Positions 1 to 5,641 are shown, counted from the stretch's first letter. The stretch: DNA of 5,641 nt from Pontiellaceae bacterium (GCA_029934215.1 JAOZMR010000127.1:2229-7869), one strand, 5' to 3'. Notes: generated by a model not told the origin, from the letters alone. Numbers and translations are program-made.

Positions 1-36
1 GTGAGCAAGTCGGTGAGCAAGATGGTGAGCAAGTCA
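1..36 (+). repeat. Three 12-nt tandem repeats (GTGAGCAAGTCG-like) encoding a Gly-Glu-Gln-Val/Asp linker
   Basis: Units at 1-12, 13-24 and 25-36 read GTGAGCAAGTCG, GTGAGCAAGATG and GTGAGCAAGTCA. In frame 3 they encode repeated (G)EQV/(G)EQD tetrapeptides in front of the first winged-helix core. The array touches the window edge and may extend further upstream. Confidence 0.85.
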
Positions 37-527
37 AATTGGCATTGAGGGTTCTTCTTTTAGGGGAAAAAGGCAAAGTTGAGTTGTTGGATGCTCTGGG
101 TTTTTCTGGGGTTTACCTGAATTATAAGCGTTATATTATTCCGTTAGTGGAAAAAGGTCTGGTTGAAATGACCCTTCCAGATAAACCGACTAGTCGGCTG
201 AAGAGGTATCGCCTGACAGGAAAAGGGCGCCAGTTTTTAGGTGATGTTGTCACTCAAAAGGGTGAGCAAGATGATGAGCAAGTCGGTGAGCAAGTCAAAT
301 TGGCATTGAGGGTTCTTCTTTCAGGGAAAAAAGACAAAGTTGAGTTGTTGGATGCTATGGGTTTTTCTGGGTTTTACCTGAATTATAAACGTCATATTGT
401 TCCGTTGGTGGAAAAAGGGCTGGTTGAAATGACCCTTCCAGATAAGCCGACGAGTCGGTTGCAGAGGTATCGCCTGACAGAAATGGGGCGTAGAGTGATG
501 GAGAGAAAAAATGAAATTGATTTATGA
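3..527 (+). CDS. C-terminal part of a putative AlbA/RecG-like or Fic-type regulator with duplicated winged-helix domain (5' end outside window)
   Basis: The frame is open from the window edge to a TGA at 525-527, so the true start lies upstream; the TTG at 39 is only an internal leucine codon. The visible 174 residues are two 87-residue units. Each has a charged Gly-Glu-Gln-Val linker, a helical core (LALRVLL...VELLDALGFSG), then YLNYKR, PLVEKGLVEMTLPDKPTSRL and RYRLT, which read as recognition helix and beta-wing of a winged helix-turn-helix. In known families this tail (typically '...LIEMTIPDKPxSRLQKYRLT') closes proteins with an N-terminal AlbA_2 ATP-binding domain (COG2865, often called RecG-like helicase) and some Fic AMP-transferases. 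The enzymatic part is not visible, so which of the two it is cannot be decided. DNA binding is inferred from the fold. The 3' end overlaps gcvPB by 17 nt, an unusual neighbour for glycine metabolism. Confidence 0.72.
   Translation, partial: EQVGEQDGEQVKLALRVLLLGEKGKVELLDALGFSGVYLNYKRYIIPLVEKGLVEMTLPDKPTSRLKRYRLTGKGRQFLGDVVTQKGEQDDEQVGEQVKLALRVLLSGKKDKVELLDAMGFSGFYLNYKRHIVPLVEKGLVEMTLPDKPTSRLQRYRLTEMGRRVMERKNEIDL
262..297 (+). repeat. Second copy of the 12-nt tandem repeat linker
   Basis: GTGAGCAAGATG (262-273), ATGAGCAAGTCG (274-285) and GTGAGCAAGTCA (286-297) encode EQD-DEQV-GEQV before the second winged-helix core. It is offset by 261 nt from the array at 1-36 but has a different order of the AT/TC variants, which suggests slippage or exchange among units after the larger duplication. 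Confidence 0.85.
500..505 (+). promoter_or_regulatory. Ribosome binding site of gcvPB, embedded in the upstream coding region
   Basis: GGAGAG at 500-505 lies 5 nt before the ATG at 511 (7 nt counting from GGAG). It fixes the gcvPB start, which also matches the conserved N-terminus (MKLIYELS) of the family. The site is still inside the preceding gene, whose stop comes at 525-527, so translation of the two genes is probably linked. Confidence 0.75.
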
Positions 528-1956
528 GTTGAGTTCAAAGGGGCGGGGCGGCATACGGATTCCAGAGGATAAGATTTCTCCGGAGGAGATGGTTCCGTCG
601 GAGTTGTTGCGCGACGAGCTGGCGGAACTGCCGGAGGTGTCGGAGAGCGAGGTGGTGCGGCATTATACGCGTTTGTCGCGCTTGAATTTTTCGGTCGATA
701 CTGAGTTTTATCCGCTCGGTTCTTGTACGATGAAGCATAATCCGCGTGCCTGCGAAGCCGCTGCGTCGATGCCTGAGCTCTGCGAGACTCATCCGCTCTG
801 GCCGCAGTTGCGTCAGGGCGGTTTGCTGACGCAGGGGTCGCTTCAGATTCTTTATAATACGGAGCGGTTGCTTTCGGAGATTACGGGGCTGTCGGAGTTT
901 ACTCTTCAGCCGCTCGCGGGCTCACACGGGGAGTTGACGGCTGTGATGATGATGGCTGCGTATCATCGTGATCGCGGAAACAAGAAGACGCATATTATTA
1001 TTCCTGATTCAGCGCATGGAACGAATCCGGCGAGCGCGGCGCTTGGCGGCTACGATGTCGTTACGGTCCCGTCGGATGAAAATGGCGTGATGGATCTCGA
1101 AAAGTTTAAGGAGGCGGTGAATGATGAGACGGCGGGTGCGATGTTGACGCTTCCGAATACGTTGGGCGTTTTTAATCCGGAGATTAAGGAGCTGATTGAG
1201 GCCGTCCACGCGGTGGATGGGCTGATGTATTACGACGGAGCGAATTTTAATGCTATTATGGGACGCATCAAGCCAGGTAACCTTGGTTTCGATATCTGCC
1301 ATCTGAATTTGCACAAATCGTTTTCGACGCCGCATGGCGGCGGCGGGCCTGGAACTGGACCGGTTGGTGTTTGTGAAAAACTGCGTCCTTATTTGCCGAT
1401 TTCTCGCGTGGCAAAAACGAAGGACGGGGTTTATACGCTCGATTACGATCAGCCCAAGAGTATCGGCTACATCGCGCCGTTTTACGGAAACTTTTCCATC
1501 ATTGTTCGAGCATACGCTTATCTGTTGATGCTCGGTCGCGAAGGGTTGCGCGGAACGAGTGACCGCGCAGTGCTTAATGCGAATTACCTGCTTGAAAAGC
1601 TGCGAAAGTCGTTTTCTGCCGTTTCGGAGAGTCGTTGCATGCACGAATGTGTCTTTAGCGGGAAGTCGCTTGGGAAGGGAATTCATACGCTCGATCTGGC
1701 AAAAGCTTTGCTCGATCGTGGCGTACATGCGCCGACGATTTATTTCCCGCTCAATGTGCCAGAGGCGATCATGATTGAGCCGACCGAAACCGAGACCAAA
1801 GAGACGCTCGATGCATTTGTGGGAATGATGGAGGATATCGCCGAGCGTTCTGTGGTCGATCCAGATTCCCTAAAAGCCGCACCGATCACTACGCCCGTTG
1901 GGCGTCTAAACGAAGTCGCCGCAGCGAAGAATATGGACTTGGTGTTTGCTGAATAG
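511..1956 (+). CDS. gcvPB: Glycine dehydrogenase (decarboxylating) subunit 2, P-protein beta subunit of the glycine cleavage system
   Basis: This is the PLP-binding half of the split P-protein. With GcvPA it decarboxylates glycine and passes the aminomethyl group to the lipoyl arm of GcvH, in the cytoplasm. The 481 residues match the usual 480-490 of the family. Visible hallmarks are YPLGSCTMK (67-75), the DSAHGTNPASA stretch (about 166-176), YYDGAN (240-245), and LNLHKSFSTPHGGGGPG (265-281), in which K269 is the PLP Schiff-base lysine preceded by H268. The start is supported by the family-typical MKLIYELS and by a good ribosome binding site. No truncation or missing key residue is seen. gcvPA, gcvH and gcvT are not in the window; directly upstream is an unrelated regulator-like gene overlapping by 17 nt. 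The coding strand is strongly G/T-rich in its first third. Identification is firm. Confidence 0.97.
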   Translation: MKLIYELSSKGRGGIRIPEDKISPEEMVPSELLRDELAELPEVSESEVVRHYTRLSRLNFSVDTEFYPLGSCTMKHNPRACEAAASMPELCETHPLWPQLRQGGLLTQGSLQILYNTERLLSEITGLSEFTLQPLAGSHGELTAVMMMAAYHRDRGNKKTHIIIPDSAHGTNPASAALGGYDVVTVPSDENGVMDLEKFKEAVNDETAGAMLTLPNTLGVFNPEIKELIEAVHAVDGLMYYDGANFNAIMGRIKPGNLGFDICHLNLHKSFSTPHGGGGPGTGPVGVCEKLRPYLPISRVAKTKDGVYTLDYDQPKSIGYIAPFYGNFSIIVRAYAYLLMLGREGLRGTSDRAVLNANYLLEKLRKSFSAVSESRCMHECVFSGKSLGKGIHTLDLAKALLDRGVHAPTIYFPLNVPEAIMIEPTETETKETLDAFVGMMEDIAERSVVDPDSLKAAPITTPVGRLNEVAAAKNMDLVFAE

Positions 1957-2015
1957 TTCCTTCGGGGTTACGTTAAGTGTCGGCGTGGATAAACGAATAG
2001 TAAGAGGATGAGAAA

Positions 2016-2294
2016 ATGCTAAAACATATTGTTGTGTGGGAAATGAAGGAAGATGTTTCTGTAGAGCAGAAGGCTGAGATGAGAAAGCGGCTCGAGGATT
2101 TGCGGAGCACGGTTTCCGAGCTTCGGAAGATCGATGTCGGGATCGATGATGGAAATGGAACGATGTCGCTCTTCTCGGAGTTTGCGTCGGAAGAGGATTT
2201 GAATGTGTATCAAGCGCATCCTGACCATCAGGATGTGGTTGCTTTTGTGAAGCCGCTCGTCGCCGATCGGACGGTTTGCGATTACGAATATTAA
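2016..2294 (+). CDS. Dabb family (stress-responsive dimeric alpha/beta-barrel) protein
   Basis: A 92-residue single-domain protein. It begins MLKHIVVWEMKED and has the family's late signature YQAHPDHQDVVAFVKPLV (65-82), ending in VCDYEY. Dabb proteins form ferredoxin-like dimers; known members include plant stress proteins and polyketide or olivetolic acid cyclases, but most bacterial ones have no assigned substrate. H4 and the H68/H71 pair are candidates for pocket residues by analogy. The start is supported by AAGAGGA at 2002-2008, 7 nt before the ATG. It lies 59 nt after gcvPB and 13 nt before the aldolase gene, so co-transcription with the aldolase is likely. A small isomerase/cyclase-like or stabilising role beside the aldolase is only a guess. 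The family call is solid; the function is unknown. Confidence 0.88.
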   Translation: MLKHIVVWEMKEDVSVEQKAEMRKRLEDLRSTVSELRKIDVGIDDGNGTMSLFSEFASEEDLNVYQAHPDHQDVVAFVKPLVADRTVCDYEY

Positions 2295-2307
2295 TGGTGG
2301 AGAAAAA

Positions 2308-3366
2308 ATGAAAACGTTAGAAACAATCACTGAGCTATCTCACGAATTTGGAACGGAAGATTATGTGAAGGGCGGCGGCGGGAATACTTCCTGCAAAAAT
2401 GCAGACACGCTTTGGGTGAAACCTTCAGGCACGACGCTTGGCGGGCTGAAACCTGAAACATTTGTCGCGCTGGATCGTGAGAAAATCGATCTGCTTTATG
2501 CGACAGAAACGCCGACGGATAAGCAAGCGCGCGAGGCGCTTGTGAAAGAGGTGATGACTAATGCAATGAGACCCGAATCCTCGGGACGTGCTTCGGTGGA
2601 AGCACCGCTTCATAACGTTTTTTCAGCGACCTATGTGGTGCATACTCATCCAGCGCTCGTGAATGGAATGACCTGTGCGCAAAACGGAAAAGCGACCTGC
2701 GCACGGCTTTTCCCTGAAGCGCTTTGGATGGATTACGTGGATGCGGGCTACACGCTTTGCATGAAAGCTCGGGAAGAAATCAAAGCATTTGAAGACGAAA
2801 ACGGAAGCGAACCCAGTGTCATTTTCCTGAAAAACCACGGGGTTTTTGTGGCGGGTGATTGCTCCGAGGACATTGAAGAGGCGTACGCAGTGATCATGAA
2901 TAGGCTTCGCGAGGAATATAAACTCGCTGGAGTTTCCACCGAGTTGTCTGTGGCGGAAATTGGCGACACCTCAGCAAGCGAGGCGGAGCTCTCCGAATGG
3001 ATCGGTTCGGATGCTGCAGAGGTGAAAAGTTCTGGCGTATTTGAAGCCGCAGCAGGACCCATTACACCTGACCATATTGTCTATTCAAAATCGGTTCCAT
3101 TGATCGGCGGACTGAGCAAGGATGCCGTCGAATCCTTTAAAGCGAATAACGGATATTTTCCGCGAGTAATCGTTGCTTCCGACGCAGTGTTTGCGGTTGG
3201 AACATCTGAGAAGGTTGCTGAGCTTGCGCTCCTGCTCGCACAAGATGGAGCACTTGTTCAGCAACTTGCAAAAGCCTTTGGTGGTATTGAGTTCATGACA
3301 GATGACGCGCGAGAATTCATCGAAAACTGGGAAGTTGAAGCCTATCGAGCCAAACAGATGAGTTAA
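2308..3366 (+). CDS. Class II aldolase/adducin family protein, stand-alone relative of the aldolase half of RhaD-SDR (YuxG-like) proteins
   Basis: A cytoplasmic, metal-dependent aldolase-fold protein of 352 residues. The N-terminal domain (about 1-210) has GGGGNTS (22-28, phosphate-binding type loop), LWVKPSGT (35-42), E98 in RASVEAPLH (94-102, aligned with the catalytic Glu of fuculose-phosphate aldolase), H112 and H114 in VHTHP, and H177 in LKNHGVFVAG; the three histidines are the expected metal ligands. The C-terminal part (about 250-350), with ITPDHIVYSK, FPRVIVAS, FAVGTS and a closing FIENWEVEAYRAKQ, resembles the extended aldolase part of bifunctional rhamnulose-1-phosphate aldolase/short-chain dehydrogenase proteins. 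Here the dehydrogenase domain is absent and the gene ends cleanly. It is longer than simple FucA/AraD proteins (about 215-230). The ribosome binding site GGAG at 2299-2302 and the 13-nt gap suggest an operon with the Dabb gene. The substrate is not determined; a sugar-phosphate or related hydroxy-acid is plausible. Confidence 0.87.
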   Translation: MKTLETITELSHEFGTEDYVKGGGGNTSCKNADTLWVKPSGTTLGGLKPETFVALDREKIDLLYATETPTDKQAREALVKEVMTNAMRPESSGRASVEAPLHNVFSATYVVHTHPALVNGMTCAQNGKATCARLFPEALWMDYVDAGYTLCMKAREEIKAFEDENGSEPSVIFLKNHGVFVAGDCSEDIEEAYAVIMNRLREEYKLAGVSTELSVAEIGDTSASEAELSEWIGSDAAEVKSSGVFEAAAGPITPDHIVYSKSVPLIGGLSKDAVESFKANNGYFPRVIVASDAVFAVGTSEKVAELALLLAQDGALVQQLAKAFGGIEFMTDDAREFIENWEVEAYRAKQMS

Positions 3367-3374
3367 AACGGATG

Positions 3375-3389
3375 TTCCAAGGCTTGGAA
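3375..3389. repeat. Perfect palindrome TTCCAA-GGC-TTGGAA between the aldolase and secretin genes
   Basis: TTCCAAGGCTTGGAA has 6-bp arms around a 3-nt centre (7-bp arms around one base if read as duplex DNA). It starts 9 nt after the aldolase stop and lies 50 nt before the secretin ATG. It is not followed by a T-tract, so it is a poor intrinsic terminator. The near-perfect dyad fits an operator for a dimeric regulator or a dispersed intergenic motif of this genome. Confidence 0.6.
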
Positions 3390-3438
3390 ACGGCGCATTC
3401 ATTTAAGATCCTAAAAAGAGAAGGGCAGAGAATACTCA

Positions 3439-3498
3439 ATGAAAACAGATGTTATATATCTTACAGTAGCACTCAGCACAGCACTATCCGTTTTTGCT
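3439..3498 (+). other. Signal peptide of the secretin
   Basis: Residues 1-20 show a short N-region with a single lysine (MKTD), a hydrophobic core (VIYLTVALSTALSV) and a V-F-A cleavage motif before QDD. This is a Sec-type signal with signal peptidase I cleavage expected after A20. The acidic sequence right after the site is compatible with periplasmic export. Confidence 0.8.
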
Positions 3499-5541
3499 CA
3501 GGACGACGTTTCGAGTATTTTTGATGATTTAGTCGATTTTGAGCCGACACCTGCGGTGTCTCAATCTGAGGTGAAACCAACCATCTCTATGCCGCGGGTT
3601 GCTCCGCCTAAAACCTTGCTGCCAATGCCGGTTACACAAACCGAATTTGTGTATTCAGCACAACCAGAAGACCCGCAAACCATACTGAATAGCGAAGAAA
3701 CACGGTTCGTAGAAAAAGAGGTGCAATCCGTGACCGATGTGAAAGACGAGCAAAAACGTAGCGATGCAGTTCTCGAAAGCAAGCCAGAAAACAAAGATGC
3801 CGATTGCTTGCTCAGACGGATTGCGCAACCAAAAAATAGTCAGGGGAAAAAGAACCATAAAAACACCCGCACTCGAATGCTTGGAGATGTGAGGGCTTCT
3901 TGGAATACACAAAAGCCAGATGGAGAACTTCTCGAAGGCTGCGCAGAAACTGTTTACGAACCGACCCAAAACGAACGCAGAGCCACGGCCTTGCGCGAAA
4001 AACTTGAATCCATTCAAATCTCGACCATCGCCTTTCAAAATGCCGATATCCAACAAGTCGTGCTCGAACTGTCCGCGCTCTGCCGAAAACTCGATCCAGA
4101 ACGAACGGGCGCAAACCTCGTCGTGCTCGGCACATCAGAAACACTCATCCCGTCCGTCACCTTTTCAGGAACCGATCTCTCTGCTCTCGAAACGCTCGAT
4201 ATCATCACTCAAATATCTGGGATGAAATACACGATCAGCTCCAGTATGGTAAGCCTAACACCCGTCAATTATGAGCCACCGCAACAGATGGTCTCTGCAG
4301 AATTTGATGTTTTGGCTTCGGTCGGAAATAAAATGGTTCTGATGATCAATAAGGAAGAGGGAGGCTATGGGCTTCTGGACGTGCGCGGATTTTTCAGCAC
4401 AGTCCCATTTCCTCCCGCTGCCAGTGCGCAATACAACCCAGAATTCAACCTCCTCCTCGTTCGGAACGTGCCCAAACACATTAAAAAAGTGGAAGCACTT
4501 CTCGGGCGGTACAATCAAAAAGCACTAGAAGAACGTTCCCAGCAGGTGGAAATCGAAACCAAGTTTATTGAAGTCTCTGAGGGCGCACTCGAAGAACTCG
4601 GTTTTGACTGGACAGTAGGCAGAGCGGGCGAAAATCTAAACAACGACACCGTCGTCATACCTGGTGGACAAAAAATCTTTACCGACACGCTACGTAGCGG
4701 CGCCACCGCACTCAGCACCTCTGTGAATCCGGCGAGACGCGCCACCGCATTCAACGCCCTCGCCAGAAGCGTCGTTGATCCAACCTACGACGGACTTGCT
4801 GGAGCAACGGGTGAACTGCTGGTTCAAAAAATAAGAGGCGACATCCCGATCGACATATACATCCGCGCCCTAGAACGTTCCGCAGGTTCCGACCTGCTCT
4901 CCGCGCCAAAAATCCTCACAAAAAGCGGTGAAACCGCCAGCATCCACGTCGGCGAAACCCACTGGTTTCCAACCGCTTACGATGTAGAAATCGAGCGCTA
5001 CGCACAACCCAGCCTCATTCCGCTCGACTACGAAAAAGAAAAAACGGGAGTTATGCTCGAAGTCACCCCCGATCTCGATTCAGAAAACGGAACCATCGAT
5101 CTAAAACTCTCCTCCGAGATCCGCGAACTCGCCGGCTTTAGCGAGCAACACGTCGCAACTGTTTGGCCCGATTTTGGGGAAGAAGACATCAATCTCGGCG
5201 GAAGTGTTGCTCTTGGTCTCGACGCACTAGACTTCCTGACCGTTCGCGAAGAAAACCGAACCATCAACGCTGACCGCCTGATCGCCCGCCGACCGATCAT
5301 AAAAACCCGAAAACTAGAAACCACCGTAACCATCGAGACAGGAAGCACGATTGCCATGGGCGGGCTCATCAAGGAAAAGCTAGAAACCTTTAAAGACAGC
5401 GTTCCAATCCTTGGAAAAATCCCGTTACTTGGGCGCCTCTTCCGATCTGAGGGCGAACGAAGCGTGAAACGAAATCTCATGATCTTCGTAACCGCAAATC
5501 AAGTCGATGCCTCTGGTCATAAAAAAAGCGGTTTGGAGTAG
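3439..5541 (+). CDS. Secretin (type II secretion / type IV pilus outer-membrane channel, GspD/PilQ-like)
   Basis: A 700-residue outer-membrane pore-forming protein. A signal peptide (1-20, VFA|QDD) is followed by about 165 residues of Pro-, Glu- and Lys-rich sequence without recognisable domain (21-185), probably a flexible periplasmic part. An STN/N0-like domain (about 190-275: ISTIAFQNADIQQVVLELS) and one further periplasmic domain (about 310-360, ending FNLLLVRNVPKHIKKVEALL) come next. The secretin barrel domain spans about 368-685, with QVEIETKFIEVSEGALEELG (369-388), LLSAPKILTKSGETA (486-500), MGGLI (640-644) and the signature VPILGKIPLLGRLFR (655-669). It resembles Verrucomicrobia/PVC-type secretins. 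No lipobox is present, and no pilotin or other secretion gene is adjacent. The ribosome binding site is weak (AAGGG at 3421-3425, about 13 nt away), but the signal peptide supports this start. The second half of the gene is A/C-rich, unlike the G/T-rich gcvPB. Confidence 0.93.
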   Translation: MKTDVIYLTVALSTALSVFAQDDVSSIFDDLVDFEPTPAVSQSEVKPTISMPRVAPPKTLLPMPVTQTEFVYSAQPEDPQTILNSEETRFVEKEVQSVTDVKDEQKRSDAVLESKPENKDADCLLRRIAQPKNSQGKKNHKNTRTRMLGDVRASWNTQKPDGELLEGCAETVYEPTQNERRATALREKLESIQISTIAFQNADIQQVVLELSALCRKLDPERTGANLVVLGTSETLIPSVTFSGTDLSALETLDIITQISGMKYTISSSMVSLTPVNYEPPQQMVSAEFDVLASVGNKMVLMINKEEGGYGLLDVRGFFSTVPFPPAASAQYNPEFNLLLVRNVPKHIKKVEALLGRYNQKALEERSQQVEIETKFIEVSEGALEELGFDWTVGRAGENLNNDTVVIPGGQKIFTDTLRSGATALSTSVNPARRATAFNALARSVVDPTYDGLAGATGELLVQKIRGDIPIDIYIRALERSAGSDLLSAPKILTKSGETASIHVGETHWFPTAYDVEIERYAQPSLIPLDYEKEKTGVMLEVTPDLDSENGTIDLKLSSEIRELAGFSEQHVATVWPDFGEEDINLGGSVALGLDALDFLTVREENRTINADRLIARRPIIKTRKLETTVTIETGSTIAMGGLIKEKLETFKDSVPILGKIPLLGRLFRSEGERSVKRNLMIFVTANQVDASGHKKSGLE

Positions 5542-5556
5542 GAGTTTTTTACAACG

Positions 5557-5568
5557 GTTTCAAGAAAC
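5557..5568. repeat. Short inverted repeat GTTTC-AA-GAAAC downstream of the secretin
   Basis: Two perfect 5-bp arms around a 2-nt centre, 15 nt after the secretin stop. The 2-nt loop is too tight for a good RNA hairpin, so if meaningful it would act as a duplex operator-type site. It is short enough to be chance. Confidence 0.35.
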
Positions 5569-5571
5569 TAT

Positions 5572-5589
5572 GCGCCACAGGAGTGGCGC
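5572..5589 (+). terminator. Perfect 7-bp GC-rich hairpin after the secretin, possible transcription terminator
   Basis: GCGCCAC (5572-5578), loop AGGA, GTGGCGC (5583-5589), starting 30 nt past the secretin stop. The stem is strong, but on the + strand it is followed by TAAGGAGGCT rather than a T-tract, and the - strand side is only mildly T-rich. It could stop transcription, protect the 3' end of the mRNA, or regulate the next gene through the Shine-Dalgarno sequence that follows directly. Confidence 0.4.
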
Positions 5590-5590
5590 T

Positions 5591-5597
5591 AAGGAGG
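5591..5597 (+). promoter_or_regulatory. Orphan Shine-Dalgarno sequence AAGGAGG
   Basis: AAGGAGG matches the 16S rRNA anti-Shine-Dalgarno core fully. The only start codon at a workable distance, GTG at 5612-5614, opens a 4-codon frame (M-N-T-G, then TAG at 5624-5626). No longer ORF begins in the remaining bases, so this is either a short leader peptide, the relic of a gene, or chance. Confidence 0.3.
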
Positions 5598-5641
5598 CTA
5601 GAAAATTTAACGTGAACACAGGGTAGACTGTAATTTGAAAT

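Larger units (their letters stand above)
3..524 (+). repeat. Direct tandem duplication, 2 x 261 nt (87 codons), inside the first gene
   Basis: Copy 1 (3-263) and copy 2 (264-524) lie in the same frame with an offset of exactly 261 nt. From the VKLALRV start of the core to RYRLT, about 54 of 62 residues are identical, and the DNA is also very similar over long stretches. Divergence concentrates in the last 20 or so codons of each unit, where copy 2 ends the protein. This looks like a fairly recent in-frame domain duplication. Since the window opens inside the linker of copy 1, more copies may lie upstream. Confidence 0.9.

Noticed and set aside
1..300. CRISPR-like array from the short GTGAGCAAG repeats
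   Set aside because: Repeats are 12 nt, adjacent without spacers, and in frame within a coding region; they encode a peptide linker.
1009..1728. Long open frame on the - strand (239 codons) within gcvPB
   Set aside because: It lies wholly antisense to a certain gcvPB, is rich in Arg/His/Ile of mirror-codon type, and shows no domain or ribosome binding site.
3384..3409. Possible sigma-70 promoter (TTGGAA ... TAAGAT) before the secretin
   Set aside because: The boxes each match only 4 of 6 positions and the spacer is 14 nt, too short; the TTGGAA is better explained as one arm of the palindrome.
5028..5480. 150-codon - strand open frame within the secretin gene
   Set aside because: Ser/Arg-rich shadow of the secretin barrel region; no recognisable motif.
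5521..5550. A7 run and T6 run flanking the secretin stop, as a possible intrinsic terminator
   Set aside because: Between the A- and T-runs there is no GC-rich stem, only A-T pairing across a long unpaired loop.
5542..5641. Replication-terminus dif site near the skew change
   Set aside because: I saw no sequence resembling the known 28-bp dif consensus with its two XerC/XerD arms in either intergenic gap.

Overview
The window carries five genes, all on the + strand, from a bacterium that looks like a member of the PVC group (Verrucomicrobiota, Kiritimatiellota or Lentisphaerota). The main clue is the last gene, a Gram-negative outer-membrane secretin whose barrel domain has the wording I associate with Akkermansia/Verrucomicrobia-type PilQ/GspD-like secretins. 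A two-subunit (split) glycine decarboxylase is compatible with this. The phylum is an inference from protein style, not from a marker gene.

Layout. (1) Positions 3-527 are the 3' end of a gene whose start lies outside the window. It encodes two near-identical 87-residue winged-helix units joined by Gly-Glu-Gln-Val linkers, like the C-terminus of AlbA/RecG-like ATP-binding regulators or Fic proteins. (2) gcvPB (511-1956), the PLP-binding subunit 2 of glycine decarboxylase, overlaps the previous gene by 17 nt. Its ribosome binding site lies inside that gene. (3) A 92-residue Dabb (stress-responsive dimeric alpha/beta-barrel) protein occupies 2016-2294. (4) A 352-residue class II aldolase/adducin-family protein follows 13 nt later (2308-3366), with its metal-binding residues intact. 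(5) A 72-nt gap containing a TTCCAA-GGC-TTGGAA palindrome precedes a 700-residue secretin with a signal peptide (3439-5541). The last 100 nt hold two inverted repeats and a perfect Shine-Dalgarno sequence with no usable ORF behind it.

How the genes relate. gcvPB, the Dabb gene and the aldolase gene are tightly spaced and probably co-transcribed, giving a small metabolic group (one-carbon/glycine metabolism plus a sugar- or hydroxy-acid-type aldolase and a small accessory enzyme). gcvPA and gcvH, the usual companions of gcvPB, are not visible; a regulator-like gene sits where gcvPA is normally expected. The secretin belongs to secretion or type IV pilus machinery and is probably a separate transcription unit. 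No stretch over 300 nt lacks a gene.

I did not find a convincing new multi-gene defence or mobile system. The most notable points are the internal tandem duplication in the first gene, its fusion-like junction with gcvPB, the palindrome before the secretin, and a marked shift from G/T-rich to A/C-rich coding strand across co-oriented genes.
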